DNA from: Paenibacillus paridis
Lineage (GTDB): Bacteria; Bacillota; Bacilli; Paenibacillales; Paenibacillaceae
Assembly: GCF_006345825.1 (NCBI RefSeq)
Contig: NZ_VCIX01000088.1
Span: 1 to 64,000, forward strand
DNA length: 64,000 nt
Direction of reading: 5' to 3'
The notes under the pieces were generated by a model. That model had not been told where the DNA came from and did no database searches. It was given only the letters and a program-made list of their open reading frames with translations. How positions within the stretch are numbered: position 1 is the stretch's first letter; every line of letters starts with the position of its first letter. Of this stretch, positions 27,291 through 35,620 are shown one piece after another. A program made the position numbers and the translations under genes.

Positions 27291-29558
27291 ATGAAGGAAG
27301 AAACGGTCCGCTCGGATGTAACCGTCGTCGGCGGAGGCTTGGCTGGCGTATGCGCCGCTGTAGCGGCAGCACGTCTAGGCAGCAAGGTGGCGCTAATCAA
27401 TAACCGAGGCGTACTCGGCGGAAATTCCAGCAGTGAGGTTCGCGTATGGGTATGCGGAGCAACAGCGCACGGAACGAACCGTTACGCTAGGGAAACCGGC
27501 ATCATGGGCGAAATGTTCGTAGAGAACCAGTATCAGAATCCGGATGGAAACCCTTATTTATGGGATTTGGTCGTTCTGGAGACGGTAAAGGCGGAGCCTA
27601 ACATCCAGCTCTTCCTCCATACGGACGTGCATGAGGTGGAAGCGGACGGGCCGGAGCATGAGCGGCAAATCCAATCGGTGACGGGCTGGATGATGGGCTC
27701 GGAGCGGCGCATTCGCTTTGAGAGCCCAATATTTCTAGATTGTACGGGTGACGGCCTTGTCGGTTTTCTGGCAGGGGCGAAATATCGGCTCGGCAGAGAA
27801 GCCCGGCACGAATTTCATGAGGAATGGGCACCGGAAACGGCTGATGATATTACGCTCGGCAGCACGCTCCTCTTTTATACGAAAGATGCCGGGCATCCCG
27901 TGAGATTTGTGCCGCCAAGCTTCGCCAAGGACATTGCCCAAACGCAAATTCCGATTAAGCGGGTCATTCGAAGCGGGGATTCCGGCTGCCATTATTGGTG
28001 GATCGAATGGGGCGGGGAGCTGGACACGGTCCATGCGAATGAGCTGATCCGGGATGAGCTGTGGTCGGTCATCTACGGAATATGGGATTATATCAAAAAC
28101 TCGGGACAATTCGAGGCGGATACGATGACGCTGGAGTGGGTAGGCTCGCTACCTGGCAAGCGGGAGTATCGCCGCTTTGTGGGCGATTATGTACTGAACC
28201 AAAACGATATCATCGCGCAAACGCCGTTTGAGGATCGGATCGCTTTCGGCGGCTGGTCGATCGATTTGCATCCGCCTCAAGGGATGTATGCGTCGGAGAG
28301 CGGCTCCAAGCATATGCATGCGGACGGCATCTATCACATTCCGTACCGCTCGCTGTATTCGGTTAATGTGAATAACATGCTGTTCGCAGGCCGCAATATT
28401 AGCGCAAGCCACGTGGCCTTTGGCACAACACGCGTGATGGCGACCTGCGCGGTCATCGGCGAAGCTGCCGGAACAGCGGCTGCGCTGTGTGCGCGCAATG
28501 AAGTAACGCCGAGAGAGTTGTATCAAAGCCGGCTGGAGGAGCTTCAACGGACGCTGCTCAAGCAGGATGCTTCCTTGATCGGGCTGGCGCTTAGCGATGA
28601 AGAGGAGCTTGCCCAAGCAGCCCAGCTATCCGCATCTTCCGTGTTTCAGAAGTTGCAGACCGATACGGATACCGACCATACGTATGCTCTGACAAATGAT
28701 GCAGCTTTGCTGTTTCCTGTGGACGGGGGACTGGAGCGCTTGGAGCTGCTGGTGGACGTGATGCAGGATTCGGAGCTTTGCGTGGAGCTTTGGGATACCG
28801 GGCGAGCGGAAAATTACGTGCCTTCTCGTTTGCAAGCGTCGTCCAAGATCCGCTTAGCCAAAGGAGAGAAGCAATGGGCAGCGCTGGAGCTTGGCTGGCA
28901 GCCTGAACTTGCGCAAAACGCATTTGTCATTATCGCGCAAAATGACCACATTAAGCTGCATACGGTGCAGCAATCCATCCCGGGCGTGCTCGCCTTTGAG
29001 CGTAAAGCAGCTCCTAACGCGAGCAAGGATTTGGAGGACCATGATCCAACACAGCCGGTTATCGAGTGGAGCATGAAGCATTTGGCCCATCGGCTATTTG
29101 GCTTCCGAGTGCAAGGAAGCACATCGGCTTACGCGCCAGCTAAAGCTGTAGATGGCATTATCCGTCCGTATGGAGGCCCTCATCTGTGGATGTCCGAGTG
29201 TATGGCGGTTGGCCGCGAGGAATGGCTGCAGCTCGATTGGGAGCAGGAGCAGACCGTAACGGAGCTAAGAATCATTTGGAATAATGATGTGAACGAGGAT
29301 CTCATTAATTTGCATCATCATTACACCTCGTTTGAGGTTTTGCCCGATTTGGCCAAGTCTTACCGAATCGAAGCCTTTGCCGCTGGAGAGTGGCATGCGG
29401 TTGCAGCCACGGCAGATAATCGCAGGCGATTGAATGTCGTGAAGCTGGAGAAGCCGGTGAAGACACAAGCGATTCGTATCGTTATCGAGGCGACAAACGG
29501 CTCTCCCTATGCTCAGCTTATCGCTATTCAACTATATAACGGGCATAGTGGACGCTGA
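27291..29558 (+). CDS. FAD-dependent oxidoreductase with C-terminal carbohydrate-binding-like domain
   Basis: A 755-residue protein of the FAD_oxidored class. The N-terminus has the dinucleotide motif VVGGGLAGVCAAVAAARLG and a conserved NNRGVLGGNSSSEVRV block; CTGDGLVGFLAGA and FAGRNISASHVAFGTTRVMATCAVIGEAAGTAAA complete the FAD fold. Residues about 590-755 look like an F5/8-type-C (discoidin) sandwich (AVDGIIRPYGGPHLWMSE ... EEWLQLDWEQEQTVTELRIIWNND ... TQAIRIVIEATNG). No signal peptide is visible, so it is cytoplasmic. It is the last gene of the transporter operon and may oxidise the imported sugar or a modified uronate; substrate unknown. Confidence 0.85.
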   Translation: MKEETVRSDVTVVGGGLAGVCAAVAAARLGSKVALINNRGVLGGNSSSEVRVWVCGATAHGTNRYARETGIMGEMFVENQYQNPDGNPYLWDLVVLETVKAEPNIQLFLHTDVHEVEADGPEHERQIQSVTGWMMGSERRIRFESPIFLDCTGDGLVGFLAGAKYRLGREARHEFHEEWAPETADDITLGSTLLFYTKDAGHPVRFVPPSFAKDIAQTQIPIKRVIRSGDSGCHYWWIEWGGELDTVHANELIRDELWSVIYGIWDYIKNSGQFEADTMTLEWVGSLPGKREYRRFVGDYVLNQNDIIAQTPFEDRIAFGGWSIDLHPPQGMYASESGSKHMHADGIYHIPYRSLYSVNVNNMLFAGRNISASHVAFGTTRVMATCAVIGEAAGTAAALCARNEVTPRELYQSRLEELQRTLLKQDASLIGLALSDEEELAQAAQLSASSVFQKLQTDTDTDHTYALTNDAALLFPVDGGLERLELLVDVMQDSELCVELWDTGRAENYVPSRLQASSKIRLAKGEKQWAALELGWQPELAQNAFVIIAQNDHIKLHTVQQSIPGVLAFERKAAPNASKDLEDHDPTQPVIEWSMKHLAHRLFGFRVQGSTSAYAPAKAVDGIIRPYGGPHLWMSECMAVGREEWLQLDWEQEQTVTELRIIWNNDVNEDLINLHHHYTSFEVLPDLAKSYRIEAFAAGEWHAVAATADNRRRLNVVKLEKPVKTQAIRIVIEATNGSPYAQLIAIQLYNGHSGR

Positions 29559-29583
29559 CGATCCCCATTTTGCAATCGAAAGG

Positions 29584-29612
29584 TTGACATAGCCCCGCTT
29601 ATTCGCAATGAT
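29584..29612 (+). promoter_or_regulatory. Sigma-A-like promoter
   Basis: TTGACA (29584-29589), 17-base spacer, AATGAT (29607-29612), 34 bases before the HesB-like start. The -10 match is moderate. Confidence 0.4.
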
Positions 29613-29646
29613 GGAATAGAATAGGCAGGGAAGGGAGTTGACCGCG

Positions 29647-29934
29647 ATGAAATTAATAGTTGAGCAGCCAGCGGCAAGCTGGTACAAGACGGAGATGGGG
29701 CTGGTCGATGGAGACGCGATTCGTATATTTGTGCGATTAGGCGGCTGCGGCAGCGTACATCCGGGTCTTTCTCTTGGCATCACCAAGGATGAACCAAGAA
29801 GCATCGGTTTGAGCGTAGAAGCGGAAGGCGTAACTTATTATATAGAAGAAGATAATTTATGGTATTTGGAGAAAAAGTCGCTGCGCATCTCGTTTGACGA
29901 GAAATACGAAGAAATCAAAATGGATGTAGAATAA
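29647..29934 (+). CDS. HesB/IscA-like (YneR family) protein
   Basis: A 95-residue cytoplasmic protein of the Fe-S biosynthesis-fold family: MKLIVEQPAASWYKTEMGL, then FVRLGGCGSVHPGLSLGI and a C-terminal DEKYEEIKMDV stretch. Only one cysteine is present, so it cannot hold a cluster by the usual three-Cys pattern of IscA; YneR/HesB-like members of this type have no assigned role. The ATG at 29647 follows GGGAG; an upstream in-frame TTG overlaps that site. It stands alone between two terminated units. Confidence 0.8.
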   Translation: MKLIVEQPAASWYKTEMGLVDGDAIRIFVRLGGCGSVHPGLSLGITKDEPRSIGLSVEAEGVTYYIEEDNLWYLEKKSLRISFDEKYEEIKMDVE

Positions 29935-29939
29935 GAAGC

Positions 29940-29985
29940 AAGGGTGCCTCATAGCCGGTTTAACGGCGAGGCATCCCTTTTTTTT
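29940..29985 (+). terminator. Rho-independent terminator
   Basis: GGGTGCCTC pairs with GAGGCATCCC (one bulge), extended inside by GCCG/CGGC, and is followed by eight T. Confidence 0.8.
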
Positions 29986-30073
29986 ACGTATAGTAAATGA
30001 TATGAGTTTGCTCATGCTTTCTCTATACAGCTATGCTAAACGTGAGCATAGCCTCCACAGGACGGCTTTCTGC

Positions 30074-31126
30074 TCACAGCTGAGAAATATAATAGGCAAA
30101 CTGCAAGGGACTACTGTATATCCGTTTGGTAAGCTCCGGGCTTTTGAGATCCTTATAGATATCTTTTTGTGGTTTCCCGTTTAGCTCAATGATCCATAGT
30201 TTTTTTTGTTTATCTATGACAAAGTCGACACTAAGCTCTCCTAATAAACCGATGGAGCTTTCTGCTGATTTGGCAGCTTGTATTGCGAGATCGTACAACT
30301 CTTCGAGTGTTTGATCTCTTTCCTCTGTGGAGAGTAACTGTCCTAGCAACTCATAGCTGTCGTAAATTGATTCACACATACTCGTATTAAAATAGTCCTT
30401 GTAAGCGACTCTGCTTGTTATTGCTGTGACTGACCAGTTTCCTAAAACCCCTTTCTGTGCAAGAACCCGCAGATCAAAATAATGATGACCAAGCTGTTCC
30501 GTACGAACGCCCTGCTGAATAATGTAGTTATTCAATCCAGCTAGCTTATCCAATTTATCCAATAGCATCGGAACCTCTTCATTTTCTCTGCAAATATAGC
30601 AGGGGGCCAAGCAATGCAAGGAGATATGAACATCCCCGTTGTCCATTAATTCAATCCGGTGGACGGATTCCCCCTTTGAGCCGTAGAAGGGCTTCAAATA
30701 TAAGATTTTGTACTTGGCGATTAGCGACGCTATATTCTCTCTTTTGTATAAGAAGGTGTCGGGTAAATGCGAACTAAGCCAGGATTGCGTTAATTGGTTA
30801 TAAAGCTCCCATTTATTAAAATGGTTGACGGTGTTGAAGCATTTGTTTTTGCCGATAGCAAGCTCCAAGCGTTGGAGTGTCGTTATTTTTTTGTTAAAGC
30901 CCCGATTATAAACGGCATCAGGAAAAGGATATGAACGCTGCTTCCAGCTGCCCTTCTTTTGGCCAAGTCCAATAATTTTTCGTTTCTCCCAAACAATATC
31001 TGCTGGCGTGAAGGAAAATACTCTCACATTCAAGTCGTTAAAACGTTTATGAAGCTCCAAAATCGTTTTTCTATGTTTTTTGTGCGTGACTAGAATTCCA
31101 ATTAAAGGACGTTTGTCCACTCTCAT
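30074..31126 (-). CDS. YheC/YheD-type ATP-grasp protein (spore-associated)
   Basis: A 350-residue protein of the YheC/YheD family. The N-terminus (KRPLIGILVTHKK) and the FTPADIVWEKRKIIGLG block are typical, and the ATP-grasp core appears as LPDTFLYKRE, LYLKPFYGSKGESVHRIE and DFVIDKQKKLWIIELNGKPQKD. In Bacillus, YheC/YheD are endospore coat-associated proteins of unknown ligase activity. An AAAGGAG site precedes the ATG. The gene is divergent from a collagen-like exosporium gene 200 bases away, which supports a spore-surface function. GC is lower than in the neighbouring sugar genes. Confidence 0.85.
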   Translation of the reverse strand: MRVDKRPLIGILVTHKKHRKTILELHKRFNDLNVRVFSFTPADIVWEKRKIIGLGQKKGSWKQRSYPFPDAVYNRGFNKKITTLQRLELAIGKNKCFNTVNHFNKWELYNQLTQSWLSSHLPDTFLYKRENIASLIAKYKILYLKPFYGSKGESVHRIELMDNGDVHISLHCLAPCYICRENEEVPMLLDKLDKLAGLNNYIIQQGVRTEQLGHHYFDLRVLAQKGVLGNWSVTAITSRVAYKDYFNTSMCESIYDSYELLGQLLSTEERDQTLEELYDLAIQAAKSAESSIGLLGELSVDFVIDKQKKLWIIELNGKPQKDIYKDLKSPELTKRIYSSPLQFAYYISQL

Positions 31127-31328
31127 CGCTCCTTTGCTCTAGCTCTTTTATTATTAAATGCAAGTATAGAGAGAACGGACTGGGACATTAACATAATGAA
31201 GGGGCCATAGAACGAAAATAGTTCTCTATTTTGCCTATTTTTAAAATTTGATAGGTGTTTGCTGTGTTGGTTTCTTAATGGAATCAATATAATGAATTAC
31301 GTTTGTCTGATCATAAGGAGCTGAGTAC

Positions 31329-32615
31329 ATGGGAAGGTGTAATTGCCCTCCTGGCCCTCCTGGACCTGAAGGCCCACGTGGCCCTCAAGGTATAGCGGGT
31401 CCATCAGGTGCTGCTGGAGCGACGGGAACAACAGGAGCAGTTGGGCCAGCAGGCCCCGCGGGTGCGGCAGGAACGGCAGGGGAAGCAGGCCCTGCGGGTG
31501 CGACAGGAGCGACGGGAACGGCAGGAGAAGCAGGTCCCGCGGGTGCGACAGGAGCGACGGGAACGGCAGGAGGAGCAGGTCCCGCGGGTGCGACAGGAGC
31601 GACGGGAACGGCAGGAGGAGCAGGTCCCGCGGGTGCGACAGGAGCGACGGGAACGGCAGGAGGAGCAGGTCCCGCGGGTGCGACAGGAGCGACGGGAACG
31701 GCAGGAGGAGCAGGTCCCGCGGGTGCGACAGGAGCGACGGGAACGGCAGGAGGAGCAGGTCCCGCGGGTGCGACAGGAGCGACGGGAACGGCAGGAGGAG
31801 CAGGTCCCGCGGGTGCGACAGGAGCGACGGGAACGGCAGGAGGAGCAGGTCCCGCGGGTGCGACAGGAGCGACGGGAACGGCAGGAGGAGCAGGTCCCGC
31901 GGGTGCGACAGGAGCGACGGGAACGGCAGGAGGAGCAGGTCCCGCGGGTGCGACAGGAGCGACGGGAACGGCAGGAGGAGCAGGTCCCGCGGGTGCGACA
32001 GGAGCGACGGGAACGGCAGGAGGAGCAGGTCCCGCGGGTGCGACAGGAGCGACGGGAACGGCAGGAGGAGCAGGTCCCGCGGGTGCGACAGGAGCGACGG
32101 GAACGGCAGGGGAAGCAGGCCCTGCAGGTGCGACAGGAGCGACGGGAACGGCAGGGGCAACGGGTTCAACAGGAGCAACGGGAACTGGTGGTATATTAGG
32201 TTTTGCGGATTTCTTCGCGCTAATGCCGCCTGATAATGCTACAACAGTAGCTCCTGGATCAGATGTAAGTTTTCCGCAGGATGGGCCTGTGAGCGGTGCA
32301 GGAGTTTCTCGTACAGGACCAAGTTCATTTAACATTGCTGCAATAGGTACCTATCAGGTGTTTTTTCAAGTCAGTGTAAATGAACCGGGACAGCTGCTTT
32401 TAACATTAAATGGCGTAGATTTAGCTTATACGGTGGTAGGTCGCGCGACAGGGACTACTCAACTTGTTGGCATGGCCATTGTGCAAACAACGGTTATTAA
32501 TACGATAATTACTGTGCGAAATCCCGCTGGTAATGCGGCGGCACTGACGATTACTCCTCTCGCCGGAGGAACAAGATCCGTTTCGGCTCATCTTGTTATT
32601 ACGCATCTTGCATAA
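31329..32615 (+). CDS. Collagen-like exosporium/spore surface protein (BclA-type)
   Basis: A 428-residue protein: short N-terminus with CNCPPGPPGPEGPRG, then about 250 residues of unbroken Gly-X-Y triplets dominated by a 15-residue unit (AGGAGPAGATGATGT), then a globular C-terminal domain of about 140 residues (GFADFFALMPPDNATTVAPG ... GTYQVFFQVSVNEPGQLLLTLNG) like the trimeric C1q/TNF-fold head of BclA and other exosporium filaments. The many GAT/GTT threonines are the residues usually glycosylated in BclA. There is no signal peptide, as expected for a mother-cell product assembled on the spore. AAGGAG lies 8 bases before the ATG. Confidence 0.88.
   Translation: MGRCNCPPGPPGPEGPRGPQGIAGPSGAAGATGTTGAVGPAGPAGAAGTAGEAGPAGATGATGTAGEAGPAGATGATGTAGGAGPAGATGATGTAGGAGPAGATGATGTAGGAGPAGATGATGTAGGAGPAGATGATGTAGGAGPAGATGATGTAGGAGPAGATGATGTAGGAGPAGATGATGTAGGAGPAGATGATGTAGGAGPAGATGATGTAGGAGPAGATGATGTAGGAGPAGATGATGTAGGAGPAGATGATGTAGEAGPAGATGATGTAGATGSTGATGTGGILGFADFFALMPPDNATTVAPGSDVSFPQDGPVSGAGVSRTGPSSFNIAAIGTYQVFFQVSVNEPGQLLLTLNGVDLAYTVVGRATGTTQLVGMAIVQTTVINTIITVRNPAGNAAALTITPLAGGTRSVSAHLVITHLA
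31476..32150 (+). repeat. 15 tandem 45-bp units in the collagen-like gene
   Basis: The unit starting GCAGGAGGAGCAGGTCCCGC repeats every 45 bases from 31476 to 32150. The middle twelve (31566-32105) encode the same AGGAGPAGATGATGT peptide and look identical in DNA; the first two and last encode AGEAGP variants. Such near-identity implies recent expansion and likely length variation between strains. Because 45 is a multiple of three, all frames on both strands stay open, giving false antisense ORFs. Confidence 0.95.
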
Positions 32616-32684
32616 TCGTAAATCGTTAAGCATAGCCCAAATCATTATCCTGTTAGGTATTCTTTAGTACATGTATATACAATG

Positions 32685-32735
32685 AAAAGAGCTTTCCGAT
32701 TAGCCTTTACAGGCTATTCGGAGAGCTCTTTCTAT
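32685..32735. terminator. Bidirectional terminator
   Basis: AGAGCTTTCCGATTAGCCT and AGGCTATTCGGAGAGCTCT form a stem of about 19 bp around TTAC with A/T-rich flanks on both sides. It serves the collagen-like gene and perhaps the convergent fnr gene. Confidence 0.85.
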
Positions 32736-32824
32736 GAAAGAGGATTTCAGTTAAGCTTGTGGCGGGATAGACTGTTATGATTCTGTATTTATCGTTGATT
32801 TCATTCAGTCTCCAGAGGGGCAGG

Positions 32825-33562
32825 CTAAACCCGGCAAATTTCAATCGGGCATTGCTCGCATCTGCAGGTGTTGCGAAGATAATCCATGTTTTTGATAATG
32901 ATCGTTCCGTTGCTGATTTCGAGAACCTCCGCCTTCCGCATATCGCTGAGCATACGGTTGACGCTCTCCCGCGTGGCCCCGATCATCTCCGCAAGATCCA
33001 TATTAGTCGCCTTATAGTTTATTGTAATTTGATTGCCTTGCTTAATGCCGTAGGAATTGCTCATACGGATCAGCAGGGAGCAAAGGGCCCCCGGCTTGCC
33101 ATAGAGGAGCAGATCCCTGAACTTGGTTTGCGTCATCCGGTACATGGCGCCCATCCACCGCATAAATTCAATGGCAAGGTCGCCATTGGCCAGCAGAAGC
33201 TTCTCCAGTTCCCCTTGTTCAATGACCCCGAACTCCGCAGCCTCAATGACCTCCGCACTAAAGGCCTGAACAGAAGGCTGGAACGGTGTAATATGCCCAA
33301 ACATATCACCAGCATGATGAAGATATAGTGTGATTTTATTGCCTGTATCGGTCGTTTTCGTCAGCTTGACGCGGCCTTTCCTTACATAATACATATATTC
33401 GGCGGATTCGCCTTCTTGAAACAAAAAGCCGTGAACGTCGACCTTTCGGGTATGCATAATGCCTTTTAGCTTATTGAAGTTTTCTTCGGAGAAAAAAGCG
33501 GCCACCCCTGTATCCTGCCTGCTTTCCTCTTCGTTTAAAAGCGAGTATATGCTTACTGCCAT
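32825..33562 (-). CDS. fnr: Fnr-type oxygen-responsive regulator
   Basis: A 245-residue Crp/Fnr protein: N-terminal cyclic-nucleotide-binding-like barrel (FLFQEGESAEYMYYVRKGRVKLTK), dimer helix (FRDLLLYGKPGALCSLLIRM) and C-terminal winged helix with recognition helix LAEMIGATRESVNRMLSDMRKA. The tail ends CRCEQCPIEIC, giving the C-X2-C-X4-C spacing that holds the [4Fe-4S] cluster in Bacillus Fnr, which unlike the E. coli protein has its cysteines at the C-terminus. It should activate fermentation genes when oxygen is low. A perfect TGTGA-N6-TCACA site occurs at 35544 before the DoxX gene. The FNT-ldh operon is divergent from it. Confidence 0.9.
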   Translation of the reverse strand: MAVSIYSLLNEEESRQDTGVAAFFSEENFNKLKGIMHTRKVDVHGFLFQEGESAEYMYYVRKGRVKLTKTTDTGNKITLYLHHAGDMFGHITPFQPSVQAFSAEVIEAAEFGVIEQGELEKLLLANGDLAIEFMRWMGAMYRMTQTKFRDLLLYGKPGALCSLLIRMSNSYGIKQGNQITINYKATNMDLAEMIGATRESVNRMLSDMRKAEVLEISNGTIIIKNMDYLRNTCRCEQCPIEICRV

Positions 33563-33628
33563 TACTTGCCAGCCCCTCTCGGCTTATCTCTTGTTTCTAT
33601 TTTAAATGAAGGAGCGCTCCTGCCATAT

Positions 33629-33698
33629 CGGGGAACCTCCCTATTTATACCGAGGCTTTCGAGCAGAAACCCTGAGTAATAGTTCAGGGAGTTCCCCG
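33629..33698. promoter_or_regulatory. Long inverted repeat between fnr and the FNT gene
   Basis: CGGGGAACCTCCCT (33629-33642) and AGGGAGTTCCCCG (33686-33698) pair with one bulged base; a second inner hairpin CCCTGA/TTCAGGG overlaps the right arm. It lies in the divergent control region. No Fnr box is seen here, so this may be an operator for another regulator or a mutually exclusive leader structure. Confidence 0.45.
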
Positions 33699-33796
33699 AC
33701 ATACAAATGAAAAGGAATCCCCTAGAATAAGGGTATGGCAAGGGCGAGCAAACAAAGCTCAAGTCGCCAAGCATCACACGTAAGGGGGATTACAAA

Positions 33797-34579
33797 GTGG
33801 AGCACATACCTTTAAAAAGGGTTGAGCAGCTTGCTTTGAAGAAGCAGAAAGTGTTTCTGTCAAGCAAACTGAGGTATATATTGCGAGCGATGCTGGCGAG
33901 TATGTTTATCGGCTTCGGCGTCATCGTGGCTTTCAAGACAGGCAGCTTCTTCTATGAAACGCATAGCCCGCTCACTTATCCGATGGCGGCGATCACGTTT
34001 GGCGCAGCTATTATCTTAATTGCTTATGGCGGAGGAGACTTGTTCACCGGCAATACCTTCTACTTCACCTTCACTGCCCTTCGCGGCAAAATGCGGTGGG
34101 CAAACGTAATCAAATTATGGATTACGAGCTATGCGGGAAATTTTCTGGGAGCCGTTGCTTTTGCTCTTCTGATTTGGGCGACGGGGCTATTTAAGGATGC
34201 TTCCGTTAACGGCTTTCTGCTAAGCGTAGTAGAGAAGAAGCTTCACGCTCCCGTATTGGAATTATTTTTCCGAGGCGTGCTGTGTAACTGGTTGGTCTGC
34301 TTAGCATTTTTCGTACCGATGTCGCTGCGCGGCGATGGACCTAAGCTATTCGCCATGATGCTGTTCGTGTTCTGCTTCTTTATTTCCGGTTACGAGCACA
34401 GCATCGCTAATCTCTGCACGTTCGCCATTGCGCTAGTTCTTAATCACCCGGGCACGATCTCACTCGGCGGCATGATTCATAATCTGGTTCCGGTGACGCT
34501 CGGCAATTTAATCGGCGGTTCCGTCCTGATGGGCGTAATGTATTATTTCGTAAATAAACCATTTGATGAGGTGGAATAA
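33797..34579 (+). CDS. Formate/nitrite-family (FNT) anion channel
   Basis: A 260-residue membrane protein with six helices and the FNT marks: AYGGGDLFTGNTFY (first conserved loop), FFRGVLCNWLVCLAFF, ISGYEHSIANL with the channel histidine, and HNLVPVTLGNLIGGSV. FNT proteins form pentamers that export formate, nitrite, hydrosulfide or lactate with protons. It starts at GTG 33797 after AAGGGGG. The stop is two bases before ldh, a tight two-gene operon, so lactate is the most likely substrate here. FocA- and NirC-type activity cannot be excluded. Confidence 0.9.
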   Translation: MEHIPLKRVEQLALKKQKVFLSSKLRYILRAMLASMFIGFGVIVAFKTGSFFYETHSPLTYPMAAITFGAAIILIAYGGGDLFTGNTFYFTFTALRGKMRWANVIKLWITSYAGNFLGAVAFALLIWATGLFKDASVNGFLLSVVEKKLHAPVLELFFRGVLCNWLVCLAFFVPMSLRGDGPKLFAMMLFVFCFFISGYEHSIANLCTFAIALVLNHPGTISLGGMIHNLVPVTLGNLIGGSVLMGVMYYFVNKPFDEVE

Positions 34580-34581
34580 CA

Positions 34582-35496
34582 ATGAAAAAAACAAAAGTAG
34601 TCGTAATCGGAGTAGGGGCGGTCGGATCCACAACAGCTTACACCTTGCTGCTTCGCAGCCGGATGGATGAGCTTGTACTCATTGATGCTAATGCAGGCAA
34701 GGCAGTCGGGGATGCACTCGATATGAACCACGGCATGCCGTTTCTGGGCCAAACCAAAGTATGGGCAGGCACCTACGAGGACTGCAAGGATGCGGATATC
34801 GTCATTATTACGGCAGGAGCTGCGCAAAAGCCGGGCGAGCCAAGGCTTAATCTACTCAAGCGCAACATTGCTATCTATGAGAGCATCGTTACGGAAGTAT
34901 TGAAATACAATGATGATGGCATTCTGCTGATCGCTACGAACCCGGTAGATATTATGAGTTACTTCTGCTGGCAAAAATCGGGCTGGCCTACTCACCGCGT
35001 CATCGGCTCCGGTACGCTGCTCGACAGCGCACGCTTCCGCTATTTGATCGGAGAGAAATTGCAGCTCGACCCACGCAGCGTGCATGCCCATATTATCGGG
35101 GAGCATGGCGATTCCGAGCTTCCGGTATGGAGCCTTGCAAACGTAGCGGGCTCGTCCATCGCGCTAAGCGAAGAGGAGAAAACGGATATTTTTGTCCACA
35201 CCAGAGATGCGGCTTATGAAATCATTGAAGCCAAAGGTGCAACGTACTATGCGATTGCTTTGGCGCTGGACCGGATTGTAACAGCAATTTTGCGAAATGA
35301 ATCGGCAGTCCTCAACGTGTCTACTTTGGTAGAGAACTACCACGGCTTATCGGATGTATACATGGGCGTACCTTGCGTCGTCGACCGCCAAGGGGTACGA
35401 GAGGTGCTTGATATTCCGATTACCGAAGAAGAAAAGGCGCTGCTGCACCGTTCGGCGAGCAAGCTGAAGGAGCTTATTGAAACGATCTCGGTATAA
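34582..35496 (+). CDS. ldh: L-lactate dehydrogenase
   Basis: Reduces pyruvate to L-lactate with NADH during fermentation. The 304-residue chain has the NAD motif VVVIGVGAVGSTTAY, the specificity/mobile loop AQKPGEPRL with the active arginine, ATNPVDIMSY, the catalytic histidine in GEHGDSE, and YAIALALDRI. It is slightly shorter than most Bacillus LDHs (about 315-320). Malate dehydrogenase is less likely because the loop reads Q-KPGEPR. It is translationally close to the FNT channel (2-base gap), suggesting coupled lactate production and export under anaerobic control. Confidence 0.92.
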   Translation: MKKTKVVVIGVGAVGSTTAYTLLLRSRMDELVLIDANAGKAVGDALDMNHGMPFLGQTKVWAGTYEDCKDADIVIITAGAAQKPGEPRLNLLKRNIAIYESIVTEVLKYNDDGILLIATNPVDIMSYFCWQKSGWPTHRVIGSGTLLDSARFRYLIGEKLQLDPRSVHAHIIGEHGDSELPVWSLANVAGSSIALSEEEKTDIFVHTRDAAYEIIEAKGATYYAIALALDRIVTAILRNESAVLNVSTLVENYHGLSDVYMGVPCVVDRQGVREVLDIPITEEEKALLHRSASKLKELIETISV

Positions 35497-35543
35497 CCAG
35501 TGTAGAGGGCAGTTAAAAAATGGGCTGCCCCATTCGCCCACTT

Positions 35544-35559
35544 TGTGAAATAGATCACA
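35544..35559 (+). promoter_or_regulatory. Fnr box
   Basis: TGTGAAATAGATCACA matches TGTGA-N6-TCACA exactly. It lies 62 bases upstream of the chosen DoxX start (35621), a position suited to class II-type activation. The fnr gene is 2 kb away. Confidence 0.75.
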
Positions 35560-35620
35560 TACTAAAGGGTTAACAAGGTTTATAGTGAAGATACATCATA
35601 AAACAAAGGAGCTGATCGTC

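Noticed and set aside
31297..32335. Long open frames on the minus strand and in a second plus frame across the collagen-like gene
   Set aside because: They are shadows of the 45-bp repeat, whose length is a multiple of three and whose codons contain no stops in any frame; they lack ribosome sites.
32777..33328. 183-codon plus-strand ORF opposite fnr
   Set aside because: It is a shadow of the fnr reading frame and has no start signal or family match.
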